A stretch of 64,000 nt of DNA. Source: Alisma plantago-aquatica (taxonomy: Eukaryota > Streptophyta > Magnoliopsida > Alismatales > Alismataceae). Each line of letters starts with the position of its first letter. The stretch's first letter is position 1. The notes below the pieces were generated by a model. The model had not been told where the DNA came from. It ran no database searches and was given only the letters and a program-made list of their open reading frames with translations. The position numbers and the translations under genes are program-made. Of the stretch, positions 11,646 through 23,872 are shown piece after piece. The stretch spans positions 1,614,003,711-1,614,067,710 of the forward strand of contig OY856409.1 of NCBI GenBank assembly GCA_963693085.1, written 5' to 3'.

Positions 11646-11663
11646 GTTGGGTTGCCTCCCAAC
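11646..11663 (-). other. Hairpin just after the pol stop
   Basis: GTTGGG-TTGCCT-CCCAAC forms a 6-bp stem with a 6-base loop, about 45 bp after the pol stop codon. I recall a similar GGGAGGCAACCC word at this place in other Athila elements. A role in RNA processing or 3'-end formation is possible but unproven. Confidence 0.6.
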
Positions 11664-11708
11664 AAGTGCCCTTCTTTATCGTCTTAGGCTAGACGTCGAT
11701 CCTTCTTC

Positions 11709-13787
11709 TCATTCATGTACAAGTGAAATGAGTTTAACCTCATTCACTTTCCTCTTATAGTTCTCACCAAAGTACAGCTTCAAGCGTTGCCCGTTCACCA
11801 AGAACGTGGCCTCTCCATCTCGCACGAGAATTGCTCCGTGCGGTCTCACTTCTTCCACCTCGAAGGGTCCACTCCATCGGGATTTTAGTTTCCCGGGATG
11901 CAATTTGAGATGAGAGTTGAACAATAGGACACTGTCTCCTTTCTTGAACGTGCGCATCTCAATGTGGCGATCGTGGATCAGCTTTGCGCGCTCCTTATAA
12001 ATACGGGCATTCTCATATGCCGTCATGCGTAGCTCATCCAATTCATTCAATTCAAATATTCTTTTCCTCCCGGCCTCGTCATAGCGCAAGTTCAGCCTTC
12101 TTAGCGCCCAATGGGCCTTGTGCTCCAATTCTACCGGAAGATGGCACGCCCGGCCATACGCCAACCTAAAAGGTGTAGTGCCTATAGGTGTTTTGTACGC
12201 CGTTCGATAAGCCCAAAGTGCATCCGGTAGCAATGCACTCCAATTCTTCCGTGTAGATGCTACGGTCCTTTCTAAAATCTTCTTGATTTCCCTATTTGAT
12301 ACCTCCACCTGTCCTTGCGTTTGTGGATGATATGGGGTGTCAATGTTGTGCTTGACCCCATATTTCTTCAAAAGTGAAGCAAATTTATGATTTCGGAAGT
12401 GTGTGCCTCCGTCACTAATGATCATTCGAGGAATCCCGAACCTGCAGAAAATATTCTCTTTGACGAACCTGCACACTACATTCGAATCATTAGTCCTTGT
12501 GGGGATTGCCTCTACCCACTTCGACACATAATCCACAGCAAGCAAAATATAAAGATTTGAATTTGAGGACACAAAGGGTCCCATGAAGTCAATGCCCCAT
12601 AAATCAAATACCTCGACTTCCTGAAACACATTCAGGGGCATTTCTTGTCTCCTTGAGATATTACCTGCACGCTGGCACGGGTCACACTGCCTAACAAAAT
12701 CATAGGCATCCCGGAACAAAGTGGGCCAATAAAGGCCGCTCTCCAACACCTTAGCTGTTGTCCGTGAGCTAGCATGATGTCCTCCCGTAGGCGACGCATG
12801 ACAATGATGTAGAACACTTTCGTACTCTACCTCCGGCACGCACCTGCGAAGAATACCATCCCTGCATTGCTTCAACAATATTGGGTCATCCCATAAATAG
12901 TATCTCAATGAATGGAAGAATTTCTTCTTCTCTTGATAAGACCAATCTTCCGGGATGATCCCGCAAGCCAGATAATTCACAATTTCCACAAACCATGGTT
13001 CTTTAGAATCAATTTTTAAAAGTTGTTCGTCGGGAAAAGTCTCGGTAATGGGTATATGCAAACCTTGTTCATCCACCCTCTCTAACCTAGACAAGTGGTC
13101 AGCCACCACATTTTCAATTCCCGACTTGTCCTTGATTTCAATATCGAATTCTTGTAGGAGCAAAATCCACCTAATTAGTCTAGGCTTCGCATCCTTCTTC
13201 TCCATCAAATATTTTATTGCGGCGTGATCCGTCCACACAACCACCTTAGAACCCACTAAGTATTGCCGAAATTTCTCAAAAGAAAATACAACAGCAAGTA
13301 ACTCTTTTTCCGTGGTTGTGTAATTTAATTGAGCATCATTAAGTGTTTTTGAGGCATAGAAAATCACAGCAGGCTTGTTATCTACCCTTTGCCCCAAAAC
13401 AGCCCCCACAGCATACTCAGACGCATCACACATCAACTCGAAAGTCTTTGTCCAATCCGGCGTTTGAACAACCGGAGCCGAAATCAGCTTTTCCTTCAAA
13501 ACCTCGAATGCGTGAAGACATTTCTCATTGAAATCAAAAACTGCGTCTTTTTCCAACAATTCCGATAATGGCTTTGCGATTTTTGAAAAATCCTTGATAA
13601 AGCGCCGATAAAACCCAGCGTGTCCTAAAAAGCTTCTCACCCCTTTTACATAATTTGGTGGGGGTAGCTTAGAAATCACCTCAATTTTTACGGGGTCTAC
13701 CTCTAGACCCTTGCTAGACACCTTGTGTCCTAGCACAATTCCTTCTGTCACCATCATGTGACATTTCTCCTAATTGAGGACCAAGTG
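11709..13787 (-). pseudogene. Athila pol, second part: RT end, RNase H, integrase
   Basis: A 682-codon open frame (13757 down to 11709) continues the RT interrupted at 23873. It starts at the RT connection region (about residues 1-90). RNase H follows, with D111, E150 and D177 (TDH). The integrase zinc-binding HHCC is at H318/H320, H327/H328, C358 and C361. The integrase core has D390 (GID), D449 (SDGG) and E485, giving the D-D-35-E spacing. A GPF/Y-like C-terminal region ends the protein and there is no chromodomain. Upstream of residue 1, a TAG at 13770-13772 stands where a Trp is usual. The domain set looks intact, but the nested insertion leaves it without its N-terminal half. Confidence 0.93.
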
Positions 13788-16700
13788 TGTTATGACCCAC
13801 ATTGAGGTTAACCAGTAAATACCTCAATTAGCGTGAAATACCTTGATTAGTGTTGAGTATCATATTAAACATCATGGTTAATCAAAAGAATTTAATATGT
13901 GAATCAATGGTTGAGATTGAATCATCTGAGATAATTAATGATAATATCAATGTTAATCGTTAGGTTAACTAAGTTGCATTAAATAACCATATGAAATTAG
14001 TGCTTTGACCAGTTGTGACAAGATAATGAACATGATTTCTTACTTCAAGGGTGTAGAGGACCTCGTGCTTGAAATTTTGCAAAAGAAATCGTCCAAATCG
14101 GACAATCGAGGTGAGAGTTATGGCATTTTTAAGACTTAGGGGCTAAGTTGCAAATTTTCCAATTAGTTTTGCTTTTTATTTCCTTTGCCCGTTTCTTTTC
14201 CTCCTTATATGTTCTTCTTCCCAAATGAGCGACCGCTTGAGAGGGCAACCGCCTAGGCGATGCCCGATAGAACAGCAGATAAGGGGGGGATGTATGGCCG
14301 ATTTGAGTGCCCCTTGGCTCCGATTAGCATCGCTCGACCTCCCTCTACCTTCCTTCCTCCTTCCCTCCCCCTTTCCTTGCCTCTAGCAGCAACACCATCA
14401 GGTTGGGGGGCGCTCCTCTTGCGGCTGCGACCAGCAGTGGTCGGCCAGCAGTTGGGTGGCTAGCCAGGAGCTTGTGTGGGCGTGAAGGACATCATCCTAT
14501 CGATCGTCTGGAGCTCAGCTTTAAGCAGGAATCAAGAATTCGCCGCTTCCTACCTTGCTGCAATTACTGGTGCTCCAAACAGCAGGGGCGGCGCCCCCAT
14601 TTAACCGCAGCAATAGCTGCTGCAAGGAGCATGGCCAAGGGCCCTCTTGGGCACACGAAGCTGCAAGGAAAGCTTGCCATCAAGCTCGGCCAAGAGGTCT
14701 GTGCTAGAATCTGAAGCCCTACTCCTCGATTCAGCCTTAACTAAGTAAACGTGTGTGTTGCTTCTTGTTTGTAGCAGATTTGGCTAGGAACACTTTGGGC
14801 GCGGCTAGCACCTTCAACTGGTGCCTTTGAGCCCGGCCGGGAGTCCTCAGTTTGAATCCCTAGCTCCTAGCCACGATTTGGCTGTCAATCGAGTTATTCC
14901 GTCAATCAGTAATCCTAAGTGAAGCAACCTGTTTGCAACAGGTCCTAAAGCATAATACCCAAGGTTGAAGATGATCTAGCAAACGCCCGGAATTCAGACT
15001 TTGGACACATCTCCGGACGAATCCGGACAGTCCAAATCAATGTGAGTAGCATTTCATTCATCTATCACAATTTAACTCGATAAAACGGATGATTATAGTT
15101 CGATCTGGTTTGACGCAGTTTTCAGCGTATACCCGGGTGTCGGGCAGTGCCAGCACCGTTAAATTACCAAATCACGCATTTTAATTATTAACGTTTGTAC
15201 ATCGTTAATTAGCAATTGTTGTGTGTGAATTAGAGTAGTAAAACCACACGATCAATCGAAACCAAATTACTCGATTAAATGGGGAAATAGTAGCGCACGA
15301 CCACATTCTGGACAGTTTGGATATAAACTTGGGCTATATGATTTTTAATAAATTAATTGAGCATGATTTTAAAGAAATGACGACGATGTGAAAAATATCA
15401 AAGAAAACCTAGATGCACGTTCTAGGTAGTAGTTAATTTAAATGATTTAATATTTTCTCTCAAATTGACTTGCTTCTCAAGGATATCAGTAGAAATTCCT
15501 AATTATTAATAATAATGTGTGTTATGATACGTAATTAACTCTTGATTGAGTTAAGTGATGCACAAACGAGGATTTGGGTTGATGTGCACGTTTTTTCGAG
15601 AATTTTAGAAAATTGATAATTGTTGAGTATGATTCTCATATGTGGAGTAAATTTCTTTAATTTGGGCAATAAGATGTTCATTTGCGTAAATTCGCTATGT
15701 ATGTGCCAAATTGAAATAAGTTGGGTTATTTATGCATTTCTAGTTTGTCTGAATGCATGGTATGAGAATTTCTCAGAAATTACAAGGATTTAAAATATAT
15801 TGCTCTGTCAGTTTAGAATGACAGTGTATTGTGATCTGATATGAAATCAGTAGATGTGATTTTCCTATTTAAATGGTTATATGTTAATCAGTTAATAGAC
15901 TTAGGTGCCCTAACACCGTAGAACCCCTTTGATAGATCTTCTTCTTAGGGGTGAAACTCGTGTTGCAACATTATCCGTGCGGAGTCATGGAGACACGAGG
16001 ACAGAGAGGCAGTGTCCAACAACAACGCGTGCGGAGTCACGGTGGCACTGGAGGAAAATGGGGGTTATTCAACATCATCCGTGCTTGTGTCACGGAGGTA
16101 ACCCAGTGAGACTCTCCGCCTGTGTACTCAGGTTTGTCAGGAGGAGTCTGGAGCACACGTGGTTGTGCAGCACACGTGGTTGTGCATTGAGGCCGTGGAG
16201 CCTGGGGTCCTGTAGCAGAACAGGGCTGGCGTCAGACTTAGCATTTTCCCGGGTGTGTCGCTAAGTCTTGTACGGTGGGATCGTAGCATGAACTTGCTAC
16301 GGATCTTCATATGCAGAGTACACTGCATATGATTAGGGCATAATAATAATAATAATATGAATAAGTAATCATAAAGGATCATAGTAAATTTATATATCTG
16401 TTCATTTACCTGAAATACCTGTTGATACATAGAAATGTGATTATTATCTGTATATCTGCTATGTATTTAGAACTGCCTTGCTTAGTTCTGCATTTATGTT
16501 TAATTTCAATTTATAAACCTGATGAGTTGTTTAGTGATAGCTAAGTGAAATACTATTCACTGAGCGAGTAGGCTCATACCTCTACTCAAAATATTTTCAG
16601 GTTATCATCAGCAGCAGGATATCAGAAGGATCGATTTATCCTTACGCCTAGTCGATAGAAGGTTCGTAGTTAGTAGTTAGAGGTCTCTTAGTCCATTCCC

Positions 16701-17000
16701 CTCGATCTTCGGGATAAGGTGTGAGTGAGAGAGAGAATGTGTACAAAGATGTAAATTAACTGTTATGCTTTATTTATGTCAAACAATGTAAAATGTTGTA
16801 GACTCTGTTTATATTGCTAGTCAGTTTATAAAGATGCTTCCGCAGTTTGTTTAGTTTCAATTTACAGCATAAATCAGATTATACTATTAATCTCTTTAAA
16901 AAAGTTTTAAAAAGTGAAGAGTGATTGGCTTATGTGTAAATCTCATCCTGTCGCGTCCTAATTTCGTGGTTTGTGGTTAATGTGGGATTGGGGCGTGACA
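13788..17000 (+). repeat. 5' LTR of the Del/Tekay-like element (3213 bp)
   Basis: This equals the 3' LTR plus 343 bp (14128-14470) absent there; the length difference is exactly 343. It includes an AAT microsatellite near 16340-16360. The frames 14403-14714 and 15929-16264 also appear in the 3' LTR and match no known protein, so they are not called. Confidence 0.95.
14205..14210 (+). promoter_or_regulatory. Possible TATA box of the Del/Tekay-like 5' LTR
   Basis: TTATAT lies in a pyrimidine-rich stretch about 420 bp into the LTR. It falls in the 343-bp segment missing from the 3' LTR. The promoter call rests on composition only. Confidence 0.25.
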
Positions 17001-17005
17001 ATTTT

Positions 17006-17017
17006 TGGTATCAGAGC
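17006..17017 (+). other. Primer-binding site (tRNA-Met type) of the Del/Tekay-like element
   Basis: TGGTATCAGAGC begins five bases after the LTR end, matching the initiator tRNA-Met 3' end. Confidence 0.85.
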
Positions 17018-18879
17018 TTTGATTTGAGTACATAGTTACTCAAGGTCAGGGGACGATAAGAGACCAATAGGATTAAGGTTTAGGTGTCTTTCTTCTATCT
17101 GTAATTCTCTAACAGGAAGTGTTCTGTTATATTATTGCAGATAGCAGGAAGAGGATCTGGTCACGAGATTCAAGTAATGAGCTAAGATGAGTCGTTAAGA
17201 ATCATTAAGGTCAAAGAATAAAGTTATAAGTAAGGCGAATAATGAATGATGAGTTTTAGCTCTGGAAGGTCTGAGTGTTTAGATACCCTGGCCAGGTGTC
17301 TGAATACTTAGATTGACCAGTATCAAGCTACTCTGTCTGTTCTTCTCTGGATGCCCTGGCCAGGTATGCAGAGGAAGGATAGGCTAGAGAGAAAACCCTA
17401 GAAATCTTAGGGTTAATAGATCAGAAATTAATAAAGAAATAAGAGATTACATATAAGATGCGATTCAACTCTTGTCTATCATTGTTTATTTGATTAAAGA
17501 TCATTAGAAACACTCTTATATGCATGAATTTAGACTTTCAATTTGTACAATAAGTATGATTCTTTAATAGTGTTGTGACATGAAGTGAATTGTTTAATGT
17601 TTGTTTTCTTTGTATTAGAGAAAACCCGAAATTATGTTTAAATGAGTTTGCTCTGAGTGGATATTCTTTCCACATATTTAAGGTTAATAGGGGTTGATTA
17701 ATCTCGAGTAGCTCTTGGCTTCAGGACTACAGGTTCGGCCTGGTCCGGCTGGAAGGATGCGTTACTGAGATCTAATGACTCTTATTAACAAGTAAAATAA
17801 GAATAGAAGTATAAATGTTCTTTTGTCTTGAGAATTAGGGTTTGAGAAGTATAGACCCTAATTGGCCCAAATTAGGATTTTAATGACATATGAATACAGA
17901 ATTTGATAAATAGAATGTCTCACTAAATGATTTTTAGTATTTTATGTGTAACTCTGATTTGGCTAAAATTGGGATATGTTTTGGATATATAAAATGTAGA
18001 CAACATGGGAAAATATCAATATTTTTGAATAATACTCTGACTTGTTTATCGGCCGAGTTTCAAACTCGACCGATCACATTTTCTGAATGATATAGCAGTG
18101 TGGTAATTGAATTTTATCTTTTTATTGGTATATCCAATTGATATCAAATTTTAACTATGTTTGAAAATCACAAATTTTAAACACTCTATTAATTTGGCGT
18201 AATTTTTTGGATGACTTTTGATCCCTACAGTAAGGTGTCGGTCGAGTTGCAACTCGACCGAATCTGCTGCAGACTGCTATATAGCAGCGCACTGTTTGAT
18301 TTTTAATTAATTATTGGTAACTTGAAATGACCTGAAATTTTTACTGGAGGTCTAAAACTTTATTAGGCACAACATATAAAATTTTCGGAATTTTTGGAGC
18401 TTCTGTTAGTAGTTTAATAAACGAATTACAGAAACTATTATGAAAACTGAATTTTCAGCTAATGTAATTAAAGTTGAGTGCTGGGTTAATATGTTATTGA
18501 CCCAAGCAACTCAATTTGATTTATATAATCGATCACACATACACACAATAAAGCTATGTTACTGATATAGACCAAAACCCTAGAATGATTAAAGTTGTAG
18601 TAGTTTAAAGGATATCATTAGTGATGTAACCTTGAATACTAGTATCTTTGTAAAACAAGATCTTGAGATTTGTTCTATGAAAAGTAAACTGGCTTTGATA
18701 GTGACCTAGGGTTTTGAAGTAAGATAATCTGATTGGTACATGAACAACATGAAATGACTTAGAGGAAAGAGTAAGACATAAACCTAAAATGTAACAATAA
18801 GTAAGTAACATAGAAATCGGAGTATTACCCGAGATATGATCTGAAGATGGTTGATGTAGTTCATGTTTTAAGACATGGC
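17018..18879 (+). other. Non-coding interior of the Del/Tekay-like element
   Basis: Gag, protease and RT should be here but I see no sustained frame. The word CCCTGGCCAGGT occurs twice (near 17287 and 17352). A tandem repeat with palindromes occupies 18048-18330. The short - strand frame 18605-18811 has no recognisable domain. Confidence 0.6.
18048..18330. repeat. Two tandem units (190-bp period), each led by a palindrome
   Basis: The first unit opens with a 27-bp near-perfect palindrome at 18048-18074 (ATCGGCCGAGTTT C and complement, one mismatch). The second, 190 bp on, opens with a perfect 24-bp palindrome at 18238-18261 (TCGGTCGAGTTG and complement). Each is followed by ATATAGCAG and AT-rich sequence; the second also has the perfect palindrome CTGCTATATAGCAG. 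Confidence 0.85.
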
Positions 18880-20010
18880 GTCACTATCTTTATGATGTGA
18901 CAATAGATCACCACCCTGGTAAAGAGAATGTGGTGAATGATGCTTCCAGCAGAAAGTCAAGTTCAACAGTTAATGCGTTCTCTATGGCAGGTTTCAAATT
19001 GAGACCTGTTAGTAGAAATGTGGAAGTTGAACTTAGGCTTAGGGATGACAACACAGAGTGATTTGATGGTACAGATGTAAGTTAAGCCTACTTCTTATGA
19101 GTACATTAAGAAACCACAATAGGGTGATAGTGAGTTAAACCAGACCATGCATGACATGATAGGAGGAAAAGAGACCAGAGTTTAAGTTTTTAGATGATAA
19201 GGTGTTGTATTAGCATGACATGTTGTGTGTACCTCGAGATAGTGTAAATTCTTTTAAAGGGAAAAGGCCGAAAGAAAAGATTTTTATGGAAGTGCATGTA
19301 TTGATGTATGCTATGCTAGCAGGAAACACTAAGATGTATATGAATCTCAAGTAGTTGAAACGGATGGTCAGATATGCAGAAGGATGTAGCTAGGTATGTG
19401 GTTAAAAGTAGTGTATACCAGTAGGTTAAGGTTGAACCCTAGAAATCTATAGCTACCTTGCAATCTTTTCTATGCCTGAATGGGAATGGGAATTTATCAC
19501 AATGGATTTTGTGGTAAGATTACCCAGGACACCTAGAGGTTGTGATTTGATATGAATGAATGTGGATAGACTAATTTAGTCTGCTCACTTTCTTCATATT
19601 AAGTTGACCTTTGATGTCTCGAGACTTGGCTAAGATATACATAGATGAAATAATTAGGTTGTTTGGTAATCCAGTTTCAATCATGTCATTTTGATATCCT
19701 AAGTTCACATCTAGGATTGTAGAAACAGTTGCTTTGTGCTTCGGGCACAAAGTTAAGATTCGATACAACCTTTTCATCTGCAGACGGATGGTTAGTTTGA
19801 GAGAACCATTCAGACTCTTGAGGACATGCTGAGAGCATGTGTTTTGCTTTTCAGTGGAAATGGGAAGAACATTTAAGTCTTATAGAGTTTGCTAGTGTGA
19901 ATGTTGAGTTCAGATATATACAATTGATAATGGTACGATTTGAGTATGAACCCAGAAAACACAGATTTGGTAAATCATCAGGTGCACGATTTCAAGAAAG
20001 TACGATAACA
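18880..20010 (+). pseudogene. RNase H/integrase remnant of the Del/Tekay-like element
   Basis: Frame-hopping translation gives the RNase H end (DHHPGKENVVNDASSRK, about 18905-18955). Integrase-core words follow: EWEWEFITMDFVVRLPRTP near 19480-19540, then DRLI, SAHFLHIK, IYIDEIIRLFGNPVSI and finally WEEHLSLIEFASVN at 19864-19905. These are typical of Ty3/Gypsy integrases. Stops and frameshifts occur every few dozen bases. No chromodomain could be made out after it. Confidence 0.8.
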
Positions 20011-20129
20011 TTAAAATATGCAAATAAATCTAGTTGCATGCTTCCTATTATGTTAATGTGTATGACCTGACATTTTACATGAATTGGCACATTTCTCTAA
20101 GATATTATCAGAAATTCTCAAGTACTATT

Positions 20130-20480
20130 AAATATTTGTGATATGATACGTAAATAACTCTTAATTGAGTTATGTGATGCATAAACCAGGAATTTGGTTA
20201 ATATGCACGTACTTCGAGAAATTTCAGACAATTGATAAATATTACAGATGGTTTCTTATAAATGGAGTAAATTACTCTTATTGGTGTAATAGGATGTTCA
20301 ATTACATGAAATTCAGTATGTATGTGACAAAATTGATTTGAGTTTGGAATATTTATGAATTTTTTTTTATCTGTCTGCATGCATGATATAAACATCACTC
20401 AGTAATTACAATGATTTGAAATATACTGCTCTGCCAGTTCTGGAATGATACCATATTGTGATGTGAATTGCAATCAAACA
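20130..20480 (+). repeat. Diverged internal copy of an LTR segment
   Basis: This stretch follows 15520-15860 of the LTR in order and orientation: GATACGTAA.TAACTCTT.ATTGAGTT, then the TGCACGT, GGAGTAAATT and TGCTCTG.CAGTT words. It is much more diverged than the two LTRs are from each other. Two AAACCCTAAG.ATAGGGTGT units follow at about 20497-20555. Confidence 0.8.
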
Positions 20481-20679
20481 GATGAGATAATGGAAACCCT
20501 AAGAGTAGGGTGTTGGCATGTGATGAATGAACAAGGCAAATGAAAACCCTAAGGATAGGGTGTACGATGAATCAAGTATTTTGATATCAATTTTCAGTAT
20601 GATATGTAGTGATGAATTTAACAGTTAAATTGCATGATTTTAATTTAGTACCAGATTGACATGCATTCTGTTTATTTAA

Positions 20680-20800
20680 GAATTTTAGTTTGTCTGCATG
20701 TATAGTATGATAATTTCTCAGTAGTTATCATAAATTGAGTTACTGTTATAACAATTCTGGAAAGACAATGTTTTGTGGGTCGATCTGGAATCAGATCAGA
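20680..20800 (+). repeat. Second, shorter LTR-derived segment
   Basis: TTTAGTTTGTCTGCATG and the following GATAATTTCTCAGTAGTTA, then GACAATGTTTTGTGG.TCGATCTGGAATCAG, follow LTR positions near 15737-15850 again. This is a third echo of the same LTR region. Confidence 0.6.
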
Positions 20801-20989
20801 TGTGTCCTAGGTTAAGGAACCTATACAGATGATTGATCGGAGGATCAAGAAACTCACGAATTGTGAGATACCATTAGTGATACCTTTGTGGAGAAATCTT
20901 AACCTAGAGAAAGGCACGTGGAAACACGAGTCAGGAATGAATGACAAGTTTCCTTTTCTCTTTTAGGAATTTCGGGACGAAATTCTTAT

Positions 20990-21002
20990 AAGGGAGGGAG
21001 AT
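20990..21002 (+). other. Polypurine tract of the Del/Tekay-like element
   Basis: AAGGGAGGGAGAT directly abuts the 3' LTR and follows TTTCGGGACGAAATTC, a context I recall from Del/Tekay-type elements. Confidence 0.85.
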
Positions 21003-23872
21003 TGTTATGACCCACATTGAGGTTAACCAGTAAATATCTCAATTAGCGTGAAATACCTTGATTAGTGTTGAGTATCATATTAAACATCATGGTTAATCAA
21101 AAAAATTTAATATGTGAATCAATGGTTGAGATTGAATCATCTGAGATAATTAATGATAATATCAATGTTAATCGTTAGGTTAACTAAGTTGCATTAAGTA
21201 CCCATATGAAATTAGTGCTTTGACCAGTTGTGACAAGATAATGAACATGATTTCTTACTTCAAGGGTGTAGAGGACCTCGTGCTTGAAATTTTGCAAAAG
21301 AAATCGTCCAAATCGGACAATCGAGGTGAGAGTTATGGCATTCTTGTGTGGGCGTGAAGGACATCATCCTATCGATCGTCTGGAGCTCAGCTTTAAGCAG
21401 GAATCAAGAATTCGCCGCTTCCTACCTTGCTGCAATTACTGGTGCTCCAAACAGCAGGGGCGGCGCCCCCATTTAACCGCAGCAATAGCTGCTGCAAGGA
21501 GCATGGCCAAGGGCCCTCTTGGGCGCACGAAGCTGCAAGGAAAGCTTGCCATCAAGCTCGGCCAAGAGGTCTGTGCTAGAATCTGAAGCCCTACTCCTCG
21601 ATTCAGCCTTAACTAAGTAAACGTGTGTGTTGCTTCTTGTTTGTAGCAGATTTGGCTAGGAACACTTTGGGCGCGGCTAGCACCTTCAACTGGTGCCTTT
21701 GAGCTCGGCCGGGAGTCCTCAGTTTGAATCCCTAGCTCCTAGCCACGATTTGGCTGTCAATCGAGTTATTCCGTCAATCAGTAATCCTAAGTGAAGCAAC
21801 CTGTTTGCAACAGGTCCTAAAGCATAATACCCAAGGTTGAAGATGATCTAGCAAACGCCCGGAATTCGGACTTTGGACACATCTCCGGACGAATCCGGAC
21901 AGTCCAAATCAATGTGAGTAGCATTTCATTCATCTATCACAATTTAACTCGATAAAATGGGTGATTATAGTTCGATCTGGTTTGACGCAGTTTTCAGCGT
22001 ATACCCGGGTGTCGGGCAGTGCCAGCACCGTTAAATTACCAAATCACGCATTTTAATTATTAATGTTTGTACATCGTTAATTAGCAATTGTTGTGTGTGA
22101 ATTAGAGTAGTAAAACCACATGATCAATCGAAACCAAATTACTCGATTAAATGGGGAAATAGTAGCGCACGACCACATTCTGGACAGTTTGGATATAAAC
22201 TCGGGCTATATGATTTTTAATAAATTAATTGAGCATGATTTTAAAGAAATGACGACGATGTGAAAAATATCAAAGAAAACCTAGATGCACGTTCTAGGTA
22301 GTAGTTAATTTAAATGATTTAATATTTTCTCTCAAATTGACACGCTTCTCAAGGATATCAGTAGAAATTCCTAATTATTAATAATAATTTGTGTTATGAT
22401 ACGTAATTAACTCTTGATTGAGTTAAGTGATGCACAAACGAGGATTTGGGTTGATGTGCACGTTTTTTCGAGAATTTTAGAAAATTGATAATTGTTGAGT
22501 ATGATTCTCATATGTGGAGTAAATTTCTTTAATTTGTGCAATAAGATGTTCATTTGCGTAAATTCGCTATGTATGTGCCAAATTGAAATAAGTTGGGTTA
22601 TTTATGCATTTCTAATTTGTCTGAATGCATGGTATGAGAATTTCTCAGAAATTACAAGGATTTAAAATATATTGCTCTGTCAGTTTAGAATGACAGTGTA
22701 TTGTGATCTGATATGAAATCAGTAGATGTGATTTTCCTGTTTAAATGGTTATATGTTAATCAGTTAATAGACTTAGGTGCCCTAACACCGTAGAACCCCT
22801 TTGATAGATCTGCTTCTTAGGGGTGAAACTCGTGTTGCAACATTATCCGTGCGGAGTCATGGAGACACGAGGACAGAGAGGCAGTGTCCAACAACAACGC
22901 GTGCGGAGTCACGGTGGCACTGGAGGAAAATGGGGGTTATTCAACATCATCCGTTCTTGTGTCACGGAGGTAACCCAGTGAGACTCTCCGCCTGTGTACT
23001 CAGGTTTGTCAGGAGGAGTCTGGAGCACACGTGGTTGTGCAGCACACGTGGTTGTGCATTGAGGCCGTGGAGCCTGGGGTCCTGTAGCAGAACAGGGCTG
23101 GCGTCAGACTTAGCATTTTCCCAGGTGTGTCGCTAAGTCTTGTACGGTGGGATCGTAGCATGAACGTGCTACAGATCTTCATATGCAGAGTACACTGCAT
23201 ATGATTAGGGCATAATAATAATAATAATATGAATAAGTAATCATAAAGGATCATAGTAAATTTATATATCTGTTCATTTACCTGAAATACCTGTTGATAC
23301 ATAGAAATGTGATTATTATCTGTATATCTGCTATGTATTTAGAACTGCCTTGCTTAGTTCTGCATTTATGTTTAATTTCAATTTATAAACCTGATGAGTT
23401 GTTTAGTGATAGCTAAGTGAAATACTATTCACTGAGCGAGTAGGCTCATACCTCTACTCAAAACATTTTCATGTTATCATCAGCAGCAGGATATCAGAAG
23501 GATCGATTTATCCTTACGCCTAGTCGATAGAAGGTTCGTAGTTAGTAGTTAGAGGTCTCTTAGTCCATTCCCCTCGATCTTTGGGACAAGGTGTGAGTGA
23601 GAGAGAGAATGTGTACAAAGATGTAAATTAACTGTTATGCTTTATTTATGTCAAACAATGTAAAATGTTGTAGACTCTGTTTATATTGCTAGTCAGTTTA
23701 TAAAGATGCTTCCGCAGTTTGTTTAGTTTCAATTTACAGCATAAATCAGATTATACTATTAATCTCTTTAAAAAAATTTTAAAAAGTGAAGAGTGATTGG
23801 CTTATGTGTAAATCTCATCCTGTCGCGTCCTAATTTCGTGGTTTGTGGTTAATGTGGGATTGGGGCGTGACA
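21003..23872 (+). repeat. 3' LTR of the Del/Tekay-like element (2870 bp)
   Basis: This copy lacks the 343 bp corresponding to 14128-14470. The joint reads GGCATT/CTTGTG, with no repeat at the ends. Otherwise it matches the 5' LTR with about 30 changes by eye. Confidence 0.95.

Larger units (their letters stand above)
13788..23872 (+). mobile_element. Long-LTR Ty3/Gypsy element, Del/Tekay-like, defective inside
   Basis: LTRs at 13788-17000 and 21003-23872 start TGTTATGACCC and end GGGGCGTGACA. The 5-bp TSD AAGTG flanks them (13783-13787 and 23873-23877). A tRNA-Met primer site lies 5 bp after the 5' LTR, and a purine tract directly precedes the 3' LTR. The 4002-bp interior keeps only decayed RNase H and integrase words. 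I found no gag, protease or RT. The insertion splits the Athila RT shortly after its FMDD motif. By eye the LTRs differ at about 30 sites plus one 343-bp gap, so insertion was recent although the interior is dead. Confidence 0.93.

Noticed and set aside
14260..16264. Frames in the Del/Tekay-like LTR (14403-14714, 15929-16264) repeated at 21284-21586 and 22801-23136
   Set aside because: They repeat because the LTR repeats; no domain, and each sits in U3/R/U5 sequence.
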